DNA of 13,532 bases. Source: Patescibacteria group bacterium (lineage in GTDB: Bacteria > Patescibacteriota > Patescibacteriia > UBA1558 > GWA2-36-10). Positions 6,461 to 13,025 of this stretch are shown here, in pieces. Numbering within the stretch: position 1 is the stretch's first letter; each line of letters opens with the position of its first letter. The notes beneath the pieces were generated by a model, which did no database searches, was not told where the DNA came from, and saw nothing but the letters and a program-made list of their open reading frames with translations. The position numbers and the translations under genes were made by a program. The stretch covers positions 1 through 13,532 of the forward strand of contig JAUPVE010000006.1 in NCBI GenBank assembly GCA_030917205.1. Direction: 5' to 3'.

Positions 6461-6538
6461 AAGCTTAAAGTAAAAAAGTACCGCCCATAGGGCGGTCGCC
6501 CTCTGGGCGATAAAGTAAAAAGTAAAAAGTAGAAAGTA
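6461..6538. repeat. Double GC hairpin flanked by AAGTAAAAA-type repeats
   Basis: Two adjacent perfect hairpins, CCGCCC-ATA-GGGCGG (6481-6495) and TCGCCC-TCT-GGGCGA (6496-6510), sit in AT-rich DNA. On the left is TAAAGTAAAAAAGTA and on the right several AAGTAAAAA or AAGTAGAAA units. The whole looks like a dispersed intergenic repeat. On the minus strand the first hairpin is followed by TACTTTTTT, so it could also act on rarA transcription as a terminator or attenuator. Confidence 0.6.
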
Positions 6539-6585
6539 TTTTTGATATATTTTCTTTAATATTAGCCAATATTTGCTATTTATGG

Positions 6586-6614
6586 TTGACAAAAAAGTTG
6601 TTGTATGATATAAT
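6586..6614 (+). promoter_or_regulatory. Perfect consensus promoter of the 156-aa gene
   Basis: TTGACA (6586-6591), exactly 17 nt, TATAAT (6609-6614). All twelve hexamer bases match the sigma-70 consensus, the best promoter in the window. Transcription should begin near 6621, giving a leader of about 130 nt. Confidence 0.88.
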
Positions 6615-6621
6615 ATTAAAT

Positions 6622-6718
6622 CTATTTGGGAGTTTAAATTTTGGAATTCACCAAAAATACCACCCAAATAGAGCGCGTAGATACTTTCTGAGAGGCAAAA
6701 TGCTGCAATAATGTAGCA
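6622..6718 (+). promoter_or_regulatory. Structured 5' leader of the 156-aa gene
   Basis: CTATTTGGG (6622-6630) pairs with CCCAAATAG (6663-6671), enclosing an inner stem TTTTGG/CCAAAA (6639-6644/6651-6656) with loop AATTCA. A second hairpin TGCTGCA-ATAA-TGTAGCA (6701-6718, one G-U) follows before the Shine-Dalgarno. No known riboswitch is recognised. The first structure begins essentially at +1, so it may stabilise the mRNA or regulate it. Confidence 0.5.
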
Positions 6719-6732
6719 GAAAAAGCTGACTC

Positions 6733-6742
6733 AGGAGAGGAG
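6733..6742 (+). promoter_or_regulatory. Double Shine-Dalgarno site of the 156-aa gene
   Basis: AGGAG (6733-6737) overlaps GAGGAG (6737-6742), 7 nt before the ATG at 6750. It is the strongest ribosome-binding site in the window and fixes the start. Confidence 0.85.
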
Positions 6743-6749
6743 TAAAACC

Positions 6750-7220
6750 ATGAAGACGCGCAATACTTGTGTGCCCACCCCTGTTGACATCATGTACGCC
6801 GCCCACGAAGGTACCTACCGAGTGCTGGCCATCTGGCCCGCTCCTTCCGGCAAGTTGACCAATATGGTGGACTGGTGGAGTGATACTACGAACACCGACT
6901 GTGACCTCAAGCCGTGGGTATTTATGGAAGTACCCATGACGCAAGATGCAGTCGGATACCGTTACCCCGACCACCATATCCGTGGTGTGCGTAGTGGCAG
7001 CTTTGCCGACGGAGAAGATTTCATCTCGCTGTGTCGCCAGCTTGGTTTGGTGGCAAAACCATGCAATTGGCATGTACCCTTTGCCAACGGCAAGGGTCGA
7101 CACGGCGACAGCTATGACTTCGACACTGACGACCTTCGCTATCTGCGTAGCGACGAGCCGCCGACCAAGGAGCAGCTGGAAGTAGAGCTCTCCAAAAGTC
7201 CTAGAAGTACTAGGTCATAG
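6750..7220 (+). CDS. Orphan GC-rich gene, 156-aa protein
   Basis: Not a family I recognise. The protein looks globular and soluble. It is rich in aromatic residues and His (WPAPSGKL, MVDWWSD, RYPDHHIRG, NWHVPF) with four Cys (C7, CDLKPW, CRQLG, PCNW). Acidic, Asp-rich segments lie near the C-terminus (DSYDFDTDDL), followed by a charged tail. There is no signal peptide or membrane segment. Codon third positions are strongly G/C (GCC, CTG, ACC, GAC and CGC recur), unlike the AT-rich neighbours. A perfect promoter, a strong double Shine-Dalgarno and a complex terminator surround it, so it is probably well expressed. The composition suggests either recent transfer or codon selection for high expression. 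A 151-codon antisense reading exists but is a shadow of this gene's high-GC frame. Confidence 0.8.
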   Translation: MKTRNTCVPTPVDIMYAAHEGTYRVLAIWPAPSGKLTNMVDWWSDTTNTDCDLKPWVFMEVPMTQDAVGYRYPDHHIRGVRSGSFADGEDFISLCRQLGLVAKPCNWHVPFANGKGRHGDSYDFDTDDLRYLRSDEPPTKEQLEVELSKSPRSTRS

Positions 7221-7228
7221 AGACCATC

Positions 7229-7285
7229 ACCGCCCCACGAGCAACGGAAAACCGTCAGCTTGCACAGGGGCGGTTTTTCTTTTTG
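7229..7285 (+). terminator. Complex terminator of the 156-aa gene
   Basis: ACCGCCCC (7229-7236) pairs with GGGGCGGT (7267-7274). Inside is ACGG/CCGT (7244-7247/7252-7255) with AAAA loop, and GCAA/TTGC can pair around it. The tract TTTTTCTTTTT follows. The branched stem with its T tract starts 9 nt after the stop codon. Confidence 0.75.
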
Positions 7286-7297
7286 AGGAAAATAAAT

Positions 7298-7399
7298 ACC
7301 CCCTAAATCCCTCTTGACAGGGGGACTCTAAATAAACCTCCCCTGTTAAGGGGAGGCTGGAGGGGTTGTATTTCCACAGAGGGATTTAAGGGGGGGGGT
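7298..7399. repeat. MITE-like element with terminal inverted repeats
   Basis: The left end ACCCCC-TAAATCCCTCT (7298-7314) is the inverted match of AGAGGGATTTA (7378-7388) followed by a G9 run and T. An inner perfect hairpin CCTCCCC-TGTTAA-GGGGAGG spans 7337-7356. Total size is about 100 bp, with no coding capacity. It resembles the C/G-rich palindromic repeats scattered through many bacterial genomes. Flanking duplications are not evident. Confidence 0.6.
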
Positions 7400-7552
7400 T
7401 AATTTAGTAGTTTTTTATGATATTTTATAAGTAATAATGATTATTTACTTTTTTGGTCAATTTTGGTTATGTCTATCAATAAACTTGTAGGTGTACGGGT
7501 ATAGGAAATTTTTTAAGTGATAAAATTTCGTTTTATTACCCAAAAATACCAC
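7400..7552. other. AT-rich intergenic stretch without a gene
   Basis: No open frame with coding character and no RNA gene recognised. It contains a hairpin-forming GTGATAAAA/TTTTATTAC pair (7517-7525/7531-7539, one G-U) and, at its end, the 13-nt repeat CCAAAAATACCAC (7540-7552) that also occurs at 6651-6663. Confidence 0.5.
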
Positions 7553-7580
7553 TTGATATTGCAGTAATCTATGTTATAAT
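7553..7580 (+). promoter_or_regulatory. Promoter of the 143-aa gene
   Basis: TTGATA (7553-7558), 16 nt, TATAAT (7575-7580). ATG precedes the TATAAT by one base, giving a TGT extended -10. Start is expected near 7587, about 26 nt before the ATG. The same ATGTTATAAT block occurs at the pilB promoter. Confidence 0.7.
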
Positions 7581-7612
7581 ATTATATAGTCTAACAAAAT
7601 AACTACTATTAT

Positions 7613-8044
7613 ATGGGTAATGAAAAATTTGAGTCAAAGGAACCTTGGGGTAGAAACGAGGATGCGGAAAGTATAGAAAATGAAAACTTTTTACAACAAG
7701 CATGCGAGTCAATAGAAAATGAGTTCATTGAAGAGTCTAATGGCGCATGGAAAAAGGGAGATCCTGTTTTTATAGTTTCTGCTGATAGTTACGATGAGGA
7801 TAGTGAAAATGCCGGAATATCTTGGAGACAAAACACGGATATAGCAAATGAAGAATTTAAATCCATTGGCAATGCTCTTCTTAGAATGAGCGAACGTATT
7901 GGAGATGCAATTTTTAGGGGTTATGAAGTGGAAGTTGGAGAAAATGGTGCCTATTATTCAACCAAGCCTGTGCCAGAGGGCGCTAAGATAAAAACTTCCA
8001 AAGATGCACTCATTGGGAGGATTAGAAAATTAACTTCTAAATAG
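7613..8044 (+). CDS. Orphan acidic protein, 143 aa
   Basis: Not a family I recognise. The first 45 residues are very acidic and hydrophilic and contain a short repeat (ESIENENF at 22-29, then ESIENEFI). A segment with strand character follows (GDPVFIVSADSY), then a predicted helix (NEEFKSIGNALLRMSERIGDAIF) and a strand-rich part (GYEVEVGENGAYYSTKPVPEGAKI) with a basic end (IGRIRKLTSK). There is no Cys, signal peptide or membrane span. There is no Shine-Dalgarno; the ATG follows an AT-rich leader as in the core genes, unlike the other three orphans. It has its own promoter and a shared bidirectional terminator with the convergent trigger factor gene. Base composition is like the genome average. 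Function unknown. Confidence 0.75.
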   Translation: MGNEKFESKEPWGRNEDAESIENENFLQQACESIENEFIEESNGAWKKGDPVFIVSADSYDEDSENAGISWRQNTDIANEEFKSIGNALLRMSERIGDAIFRGYEVEVGENGAYYSTKPVPEGAKIKTSKDALIGRIRKLTSK

Positions 8045-8057
8045 AATTATCTAAGAC

Positions 8058-8089
8058 AAAAAACACTCAAATTACTTTGAGTGTTTTTT
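8058..8089. terminator. Bidirectional terminator between the 143-aa gene and tig
   Basis: AAAAAACACTCAAA (8058-8071), loop TTAC, TTTGAGTGTTTTTT (8076-8089): a perfect 14-bp stem with A and T runs at its base. It therefore works on both strands, between two convergent stop codons. Confidence 0.88.
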
Positions 8090-8109
8090 GGTCAGCGGGC
8101 TTTTAAATA

Positions 8110-9390
8110 TTATTTTATAATCTTGTCTGAGATAAATTTTATAACTTTTTGATTAGTCAGAACATTTTTTAAGTACTCCCAATTTTCACGGCTGTCTATT
8201 TGTTTGAGAGATTCATTGTCTTCCTTGTAGTTTATTTTTTGTTTCTCAATTTCCGCCTTGACTTCATTTTCTTCGGCTTCTATTTTGTTGTCTTCAGCTA
8301 TTTTTTTGAGAACCAAGGCAGCCTTGATACGCTCTATAGATTGAGTACGAAAATCAGTGTGTAAGTCATCGTGAGTTTTGTTGATAGATTTGAGGTAACT
8401 ATCCAAATCTAAGCCCTGACCATTGACGCTGTGTTCTAACTCATGAATCATTTTGTGTATTTCGTTATCAATCAAGCCTTCTGGTATTTCGGAGATAGTG
8501 ATAGTTTTGATGATTTCATGGATCGCTTCAGACTCTACGCGCTGTTCTTCTTTTTGTTCTTTATCTTTTTTTATATTATCTTTCAGTTGTTCTTTTAGTT
8601 TAGCCACATCGTCAAAACCAAATTTTTTAGCTAGCTCATCATCAATGGCTGGCTTTTGTCTTTCCAATATATTGACAACCTTGACGTGAAAATCAGCTGA
8701 TTTTCCAGCTAGGTTTTTTTGAAAATATTTATCAGGAAAGGGGATGGAAAAATCTATTTCTTGACCATTTTTTAAACCAACTAGTTTATCTTCAAAACCA
8801 GGAATCATCTGGCCCTCACCGACTACTACCGGGTATTTGTAGCTAGTACCACCTTCAATGGCCACTTTATCAATAGTGCCAATAAAATCAATTTCGGCTT
8901 TGTCACCTTTTTGAATAGCTCGATCCACGGCTACTTCTTTGACATTCATATTTTGTAGCTGCTCTAGAGTTTTGTCTATATCTTCAGCAGTGGCATCGAC
9001 AACTTTTTTTTCTACTTTTATTATTTGCCAATCACCCAGTTCAATACTTGGTAAAATATCTACGATTGCTTTATAGATGACGGGATTTTCGGGTTTTAAT
9101 TGGGTGATATCTATTTTGGCTTTACCGACAACTGGTATTTTTTCTTGAGTGATTGCCTGGTAGTAAGTTTTGGTAATGATTTCATCGCTAGCTTCTTGAT
9201 AGATGGCTTCTTCGCCAAATTGACTTTTGACAATATCAAAAGGCACCTTACCTGGTCGAAAGCCGGGGAGTTTATTTTTTTTACTCAAACGTGTAGCAGC
9301 TGAAATAAGATATTTTTCTAATTCATCTTTTTCTACAGTGATGGTCAATTCTAATTGGCCTTTGTCTAGTGGAGTTTTAGTTATTTGCAT
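8110..9390 (-). CDS. tig: Trigger factor (ribosome-associated chaperone/peptidyl-prolyl isomerase)
   Basis: Trigger factor binds ribosomal protein L23 at the tunnel exit and shields nascent chains. The product is 426 aa, close to the usual length. The N-terminal ribosome-binding domain (1-~140) has the signature PGFRPGKVP at 42-50. A FKBP-type isomerase domain follows (~150-245) with KGDKAEIDFIGTIDK and GEGQMIPGFEDKLVGL. The C-terminal helical chaperone domain runs from DDELAKKFG to the end and is rich in Lys/Glu. The ATG at 9390 has no Shine-Dalgarno but a good promoter with a palindrome at the expected transcript start. It is divergent from pilB and convergent with the 143-aa gene, so it appears monocistronic. 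Confidence 0.96.
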   Translation of the reverse strand: MQITKTPLDKGQLELTITVEKDELEKYLISAATRLSKKNKLPGFRPGKVPFDIVKSQFGEEAIYQEASDEIITKTYYQAITQEKIPVVGKAKIDITQLKPENPVIYKAIVDILPSIELGDWQIIKVEKKVVDATAEDIDKTLEQLQNMNVKEVAVDRAIQKGDKAEIDFIGTIDKVAIEGGTSYKYPVVVGEGQMIPGFEDKLVGLKNGQEIDFSIPFPDKYFQKNLAGKSADFHVKVVNILERQKPAIDDELAKKFGFDDVAKLKEQLKDNIKKDKEQKEEQRVESEAIHEIIKTITISEIPEGLIDNEIHKMIHELEHSVNGQGLDLDSYLKSINKTHDDLHTDFRTQSIERIKAALVLKKIAEDNKIEAEENEVKAEIEKQKINYKEDNESLKQIDSRENWEYLKNVLTNQKVIKFISDKIIK

Positions 9391-9400
9391 AAAAATATTA

Positions 9401-9416
9401 GCAGTTAATTAACTGC
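9401..9416. promoter_or_regulatory. Perfect 16-bp palindrome at the tig transcript start
   Basis: GCAGTTAATTAACTGC is a perfect palindrome 10 nt before the tig ATG and 3 nt beyond the tig -10. It would span about +1 to +13 of the mRNA. It may be an operator or a 5' stem-loop. Confidence 0.5.
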
Positions 9417-9419
9417 CGT

Positions 9420-9448
9420 ATTATAGTAGAAAATAGACTATTAGTCAA
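9420..9448 (-). promoter_or_regulatory. tig promoter
   Basis: On the minus strand TTGACT (9448-9443), exactly 17 nt, TATAAT (9425-9420). Eleven of twelve hexamer bases match the consensus. Confidence 0.82.
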
Positions 9449-9483
9449 TCCAGGGATTTATAAATTAAAGCAGTAGATTGATT

Positions 9484-9511
9484 TTGTTTTTTGAGTAAAA
9501 AATGTTATAAT
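9484..9511 (+). promoter_or_regulatory. Promoter of the pilus operon
   Basis: A weak -35 TTGTTT (9484-9489), 16 nt, then TGT-TATAAT (-10 at 9506-9511), an extended -10. The transcript would have a ~40-nt AT-rich leader without Shine-Dalgarno before pilB. Confidence 0.6.
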
Positions 9512-9557
9512 AAGAATAAATCTAAATAAATTTTGTAATAATTTTTTTCTATTAAAT

Positions 9558-11288
9558 ATGGCATTGACTTTACCAATTTCTCCAGAAGAACTCAAAGATA
9601 TTCTGATTAAATCAGGAGTGATTAAGGATAAGGATTGGGTTGATGCTGAAAAAAGAGCTCAGCGTCGTCGTCGGGGTGTGGAAGAAATCTTGATTGAGCG
9701 AGGTTTTTATAATGAAAAATATTTGTATGAACTGATCGGTGATGCTTTGAAGGTACCATTTGTAAATTTGCGTAAAAGAAAATTAGACCCCCTAGCTTTA
9801 GCTGAGATAGATCCGCAAATATCTCAGGCCGCCTCAGCCATACCCTTTGCGGTTGATGGTCAAAATCTCAAAGTAGCTTTTGTTGATCCTAGAAATCCAG
9901 AAAATTTGCAGATGATACAGCAGGCTACTACTAAAACAATCGTGCCATTCATGACGAGTCATAAAAATTTTCGTTTTGCTTCTCGCTTGTATCAGCGAAA
10001 TATTGAAGAAGAGATTTATGACATTATTAATACCAAAATAAAATCCAAAGATGGTGAAACTACCGAGACCGATGTGCCAATCATCAAGATTGTCGATGCA
10101 GTCATGGAGTACGCTATGTTTGAGCAGTCTTCAGACGTACATATTGAGGCTTTGCCAGATGCGGTGGTAGTCAGATTCCGTGTCGATGGTGATTTGCACG
10201 ATGTAGTAGAGTTGCCAGCCAATATTCACAATGCACTAGTTGCTCGTATCAAAATATTATCTAATCTGCGTATTGATGAACATCGTGTGCCTCAGGATGG
10301 ACGCTTTTCTTTCAAGATAGAGGAGGAAGAAGAATCAGTCCGTGTGTCTATCATTCCCGCTTTTTATGGTGAAAAAGTAGTCATGCGTTTGATGACTGAC
10401 GAAGCTCAAAACATGAATTTGGAGGAAATTGGTTTTTCCGAACAGAATACCAAAATCATGAAAAAGCAGCTAGAAAAACCCTTTGGCATGATACTAGTAG
10501 TCGGTCCGACTGGTTCAGGAAAAACAACCACTCTTTATGCTGTTTTGAACATGCTCAATACTGAAGAGGTAAATATTTGTACTATCGAAGATCCGATTGA
10601 ATACGGAGTACATCGGGTCAATCAGACTCAGGTCAATACTCAGGCTGGCTATACTTTTGCTAGTGGTTTGCGCTCCTTGCTTAGACAAGATCCAGATGTG
10701 ATCATGATTGGAGAAATTCGAGACAAAGAAACAGCGCAGATTGCTGTGCGCGCGGCCTTGACTGGGCACTTGGTTTTATCTACTTTGCACACCAACAATT
10801 CGGCTGGCGCACCGCCTCGTTTATTGGATATGGATGTGGAGCCATTTTTAGTTTCATCCACTTTGAATATTGTCATTGCGCAGAGATTGGTGCGACGTAT
10901 TTGTTTGGATTGTATTTTTAGTTTCAAACTAACAGCCGAAGAATTAAAAAGTTTAGCCAAAGAATTTGATTTGGAAAATATGTTAGCTAGATTCAAGAGT
11001 CAGGGACTAGTAGACGCCAAAGTTCAGACTTTTGGTGAACTGACTTTTTATCGTGGTAAGGGTTGCTCTCGTTGTCATCAGTCTGGCTACTCCAAGAGAG
11101 TTAGTGTCTTGGAATTATTACAAAACACCGAGGCTGTCCAAAAATGTATTATCCGCAATGCTTCTTCCAATGAGTTACAAAAAGTAGCAATGGAAGAGGG
11201 TATGATCACTATCTTTGAAGATGGTATGCAAAAAGCTCTGCTCGGAGTGACTACCATTGAAGAGGTTTTGCGTATCAAGCGAGAGTAA
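9558..11288 (+). CDS. pilB: Type IV pilus assembly ATPase PilB
   Basis: The cytoplasmic hexameric ATPase that powers pilus extension (GspE/PilB family), 576 aa. The N-terminal GspE_N/MshEN-like domain covers about residues 1-150. In the ATPase core are Asp-box residues (SSDVHIEA), Walker A GPTGSGKT (316-323, K322), Walker B DPDVIMIGEIRD (378-389, E386) and the His box GHLVLSTLHTN (H404, H411). A zinc-binding four-Cys unit is formed by CLDC (449-452) and CSRC (503-506), typical of PilB/GspE and absent from PilT. This makes extension, not retraction, the role. The ATG is preceded by an AT-rich leader without Shine-Dalgarno. It is the first gene of the operon; pilC follows after 62 bp. No pilT is in the window. 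Confidence 0.96.
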   Translation: MALTLPISPEELKDILIKSGVIKDKDWVDAEKRAQRRRRGVEEILIERGFYNEKYLYELIGDALKVPFVNLRKRKLDPLALAEIDPQISQAASAIPFAVDGQNLKVAFVDPRNPENLQMIQQATTKTIVPFMTSHKNFRFASRLYQRNIEEEIYDIINTKIKSKDGETTETDVPIIKIVDAVMEYAMFEQSSDVHIEALPDAVVVRFRVDGDLHDVVELPANIHNALVARIKILSNLRIDEHRVPQDGRFSFKIEEEEESVRVSIIPAFYGEKVVMRLMTDEAQNMNLEEIGFSEQNTKIMKKQLEKPFGMILVVGPTGSGKTTTLYAVLNMLNTEEVNICTIEDPIEYGVHRVNQTQVNTQAGYTFASGLRSLLRQDPDVIMIGEIRDKETAQIAVRAALTGHLVLSTLHTNNSAGAPPRLLDMDVEPFLVSSTLNIVIAQRLVRRICLDCIFSFKLTAEELKSLAKEFDLENMLARFKSQGLVDAKVQTFGELTFYRGKGCSRCHQSGYSKRVSVLELLQNTEAVQKCIIRNASSNELQKVAMEEGMITIFEDGMQKALLGVTTIEEVLRIKRE

Positions 11289-11350
11289 AATCGAGTCGAG
11301 CTTGTAAAATTAGCGTAATCAGTAAACAAAAATAAATAATTTTATTTAAA

Positions 11351-12550
11351 ATGGAATATTTAGATATCAAACATCACAAAATAGATGATACTGGTAAACT
11401 GAAACAGAAAATAAAACCGGAACTGGCTAAAAAACTCAAGGACATTCCCGGCAAGAATAGTAAAAAAGAAGTAAAGAAAGTGAAGGGTCCTAAAAAGTTT
11501 TTGTTTGGCCGAGTGACATCGGCTGATCAAATGTTGTTGTTGGATAATCTATCGACCATGATCAAGGCTGGTTTGGCCTTGGCACCGGCTCTCAAGACTA
11601 TTACCAGTGAAATAAAAAATAAATATTTTCGTAATATTTTGGATCATATCTATGACATGATTGAAAATGGTCAATCATTGTCAGATAGTATGAAGCACTA
11701 TCCCAAGGTTTTTCCGGAGATGATCGTGTCGGCTGTAGAGGTTGGTGAGAATACAGGTGCACTATCTGAGTCCCTCGGACACTTGGCTAGTATCATAAAA
11801 TCTCAAAGACAGTTGCGAGCCAAAGTAATTGGCGCCTTGATTTACCCTTGTGTGGTTATTGTGGCTATGTTGGGGGTCAGTTTATTCTTAGCCTTTTTTG
11901 TTTTTCCTCAGCTGATTGAAGTTTTTGTCGAAGCTGATGTGGAGTTGCCGGTGATTTTATCCGCTGTGCAATGGATATTGTGGGTTGCAAAATTTTATTA
12001 TGTTTATGTAATTGGGGGCTTGGTAGGGTTTATTATAATTATAATTCTTTTATTTCGTATTTATAAAGTTAGACTGACTTGGGATAGATTAATGCTGAAA
12101 ATACCATTTGTTGGTAATTTGATCAGGGAGCTTTGTATGTCGCGTTTTGCTGGCAACCTGCACGCCTTACTGGCCGCCGGACTTTCTATCGTCAAGTGTT
12201 TGGACATCGTGGCCAAAACAGTGCCCAATTTGTATTACCGTCAAGAAATACTAAAAATGGCTACGGAATTAGAAAAAGGTAAATCACTGTCAGCGGCCAT
12301 GGCCGATAGGCCACAATTATTCTCTTCTTTGGCTATTCAGCTTTGTCATGTGGGAGAAGAAACTGGTGAGTTGGAAAATATTTTGATCAAAATAGAAGAA
12401 TATTATCAAGAAAGAGTGAACAATGTCTTAGCCAATCTTTCGACTATAATTGAGCCGGTTTTACTAGTTTTGGTCGGAGTGGCTGTTGGCTTTATAGCTC
12501 TGTCAGTCATATCCCCGATGTATGAATTGACTCAAAGTTTTGCAGAATAA
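11351..12550 (+). CDS. pilC: Type IV pilus inner-membrane platform protein PilC
   Basis: The polytopic platform that couples PilB to pilin insertion, 399 aa. It starts with a ~45-residue Lys-rich cytoplasmic stretch. Two T2SSF repeats follow (about 60-185 and 265-390), the first with MLLLDNLSTMIKAGLALAPAL and VGENTGAL, the second with FAGNLHALLAAGLSIVKCLD and VGEETGEL. Membrane segments lie near 161-190 (IYPCVVIVAMLGVSLFLAFF), 216-236 (VIGGLVGFIIIIILLF) and 365-390 (VLLVLVGVAVGFIALSVI). No Shine-Dalgarno is seen. One base separates its stop codon from the ATG of the first prepilin gene, so the two are probably translationally coupled. Confidence 0.95.
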   Translation: MEYLDIKHHKIDDTGKLKQKIKPELAKKLKDIPGKNSKKEVKKVKGPKKFLFGRVTSADQMLLLDNLSTMIKAGLALAPALKTITSEIKNKYFRNILDHIYDMIENGQSLSDSMKHYPKVFPEMIVSAVEVGENTGALSESLGHLASIIKSQRQLRAKVIGALIYPCVVIVAMLGVSLFLAFFVFPQLIEVFVEADVELPVILSAVQWILWVAKFYYVYVIGGLVGFIIIIILLFRIYKVRLTWDRLMLKIPFVGNLIRELCMSRFAGNLHALLAAGLSIVKCLDIVAKTVPNLYYRQEILKMATELEKGKSLSAAMADRPQLFSSLAIQLCHVGEETGELENILIKIEEYYQERVNNVLANLSTIIEPVLLVLVGVAVGFIALSVISPMYELTQSFAE

Positions 12551-12551
12551 A

Positions 12552-13025
12552 ATGTTTAAAAAAAGATTAGGTTTAACCTATATAGAATTATTGCTTGTAC
12601 TAACTCTTTTTGCCTTAATATCAATCCTCGGCCTATCATCGTATTCAACTTGGCAAAAAGAAGTTACCCTAGTAAATTCCTTTGATGAACTGAAAAGCAC
12701 CATCGCCTTGGCTCAGGCCAAAGCTATAGCTGCGGCTGACAATAAAAATTGGGGAGTGCATTTTGAGGCGGGTCAATATATTTTATTTTCTGGCTCATTT
12801 TATGATCAGGACAATCCTGATAATAAAACAAAAGAGTTGCGTGGCGTACAAATTTTGAATCCCAGTACCTCGCTGTCTGATGGAGCGACTGGGTATGGTG
12901 CCGATTTAGTTTTTTCTAAGTACACAGGGCAGACAGCCAATGTAGGTCAGATCACGGTCGTTGCTAATTCTGATTCTAGTAAAACAAAAATAATATCTAT
13001 CCAAGATAATGGTCAAATTAATTAA
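12552..13025 (+). CDS. Type IV prepilin / GspH-like pseudopilin
   Basis: A type IV prepilin of 157 aa from the ATG at 12552. The leader MFKKRLG is cut by prepilin peptidase after G7. The mature N-terminus LTYIE has the required Glu at +5, followed by a hydrophobic helix (LLLVLTLFALISILGLSSYSTW). Next comes the amphipathic stretch with IALAQAKAIAAADNKNWGVHF, the usual GspH-like pattern, and a strand-rich globular head without Cys. A TTG at 12540 could extend the frame by four residues but would overlap pilC and fit the leader less well. The head suggests a minor pilin or tip-type subunit, not necessarily the major one. It overlaps the next prepilin gene by 17 bp. Confidence 0.9.
   Translation: MFKKRLGLTYIELLLVLTLFALISILGLSSYSTWQKEVTLVNSFDELKSTIALAQAKAIAAADNKNWGVHFEAGQYILFSGSFYDQDNPDNKTKELRGVQILNPSTSLSDGATGYGADLVFSKYTGQTANVGQITVVANSDSSKTKIISIQDNGQIN

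Noticed and set aside
6455..6667. A 70-codon minus-strand frame whose stop overlaps the first possible rarA start
   Set aside because: Its translation is a low-complexity reading of AT-rich repeat DNA, it covers the opposite-strand promoter and the hairpin repeat, and it has no ribosome-binding site.
6648..7103. A 151-codon frame antisense to the 156-aa gene
   Set aside because: It is explained by the high-GC frame of the sense gene. It lacks a start signal, while the sense gene has promoter, Shine-Dalgarno and terminator.
7298..7399. CRISPR array or attachment site
   Set aside because: There is only one pair of inverted ends and no regularly spaced direct repeats, spacers, integrase or tRNA end duplication.
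10016..11329. Minus-strand frames opposite pilB
   Set aside because: Antisense to conserved PilB motifs, with no ribosome-binding site or promoter.
11333..11348. AT-only palindrome TAAATAATTTTATTTA just before pilC
   Set aside because: Weak A-T stem in an AT-rich gap, expected often by chance. It could influence initiation but is not supportable as a site.
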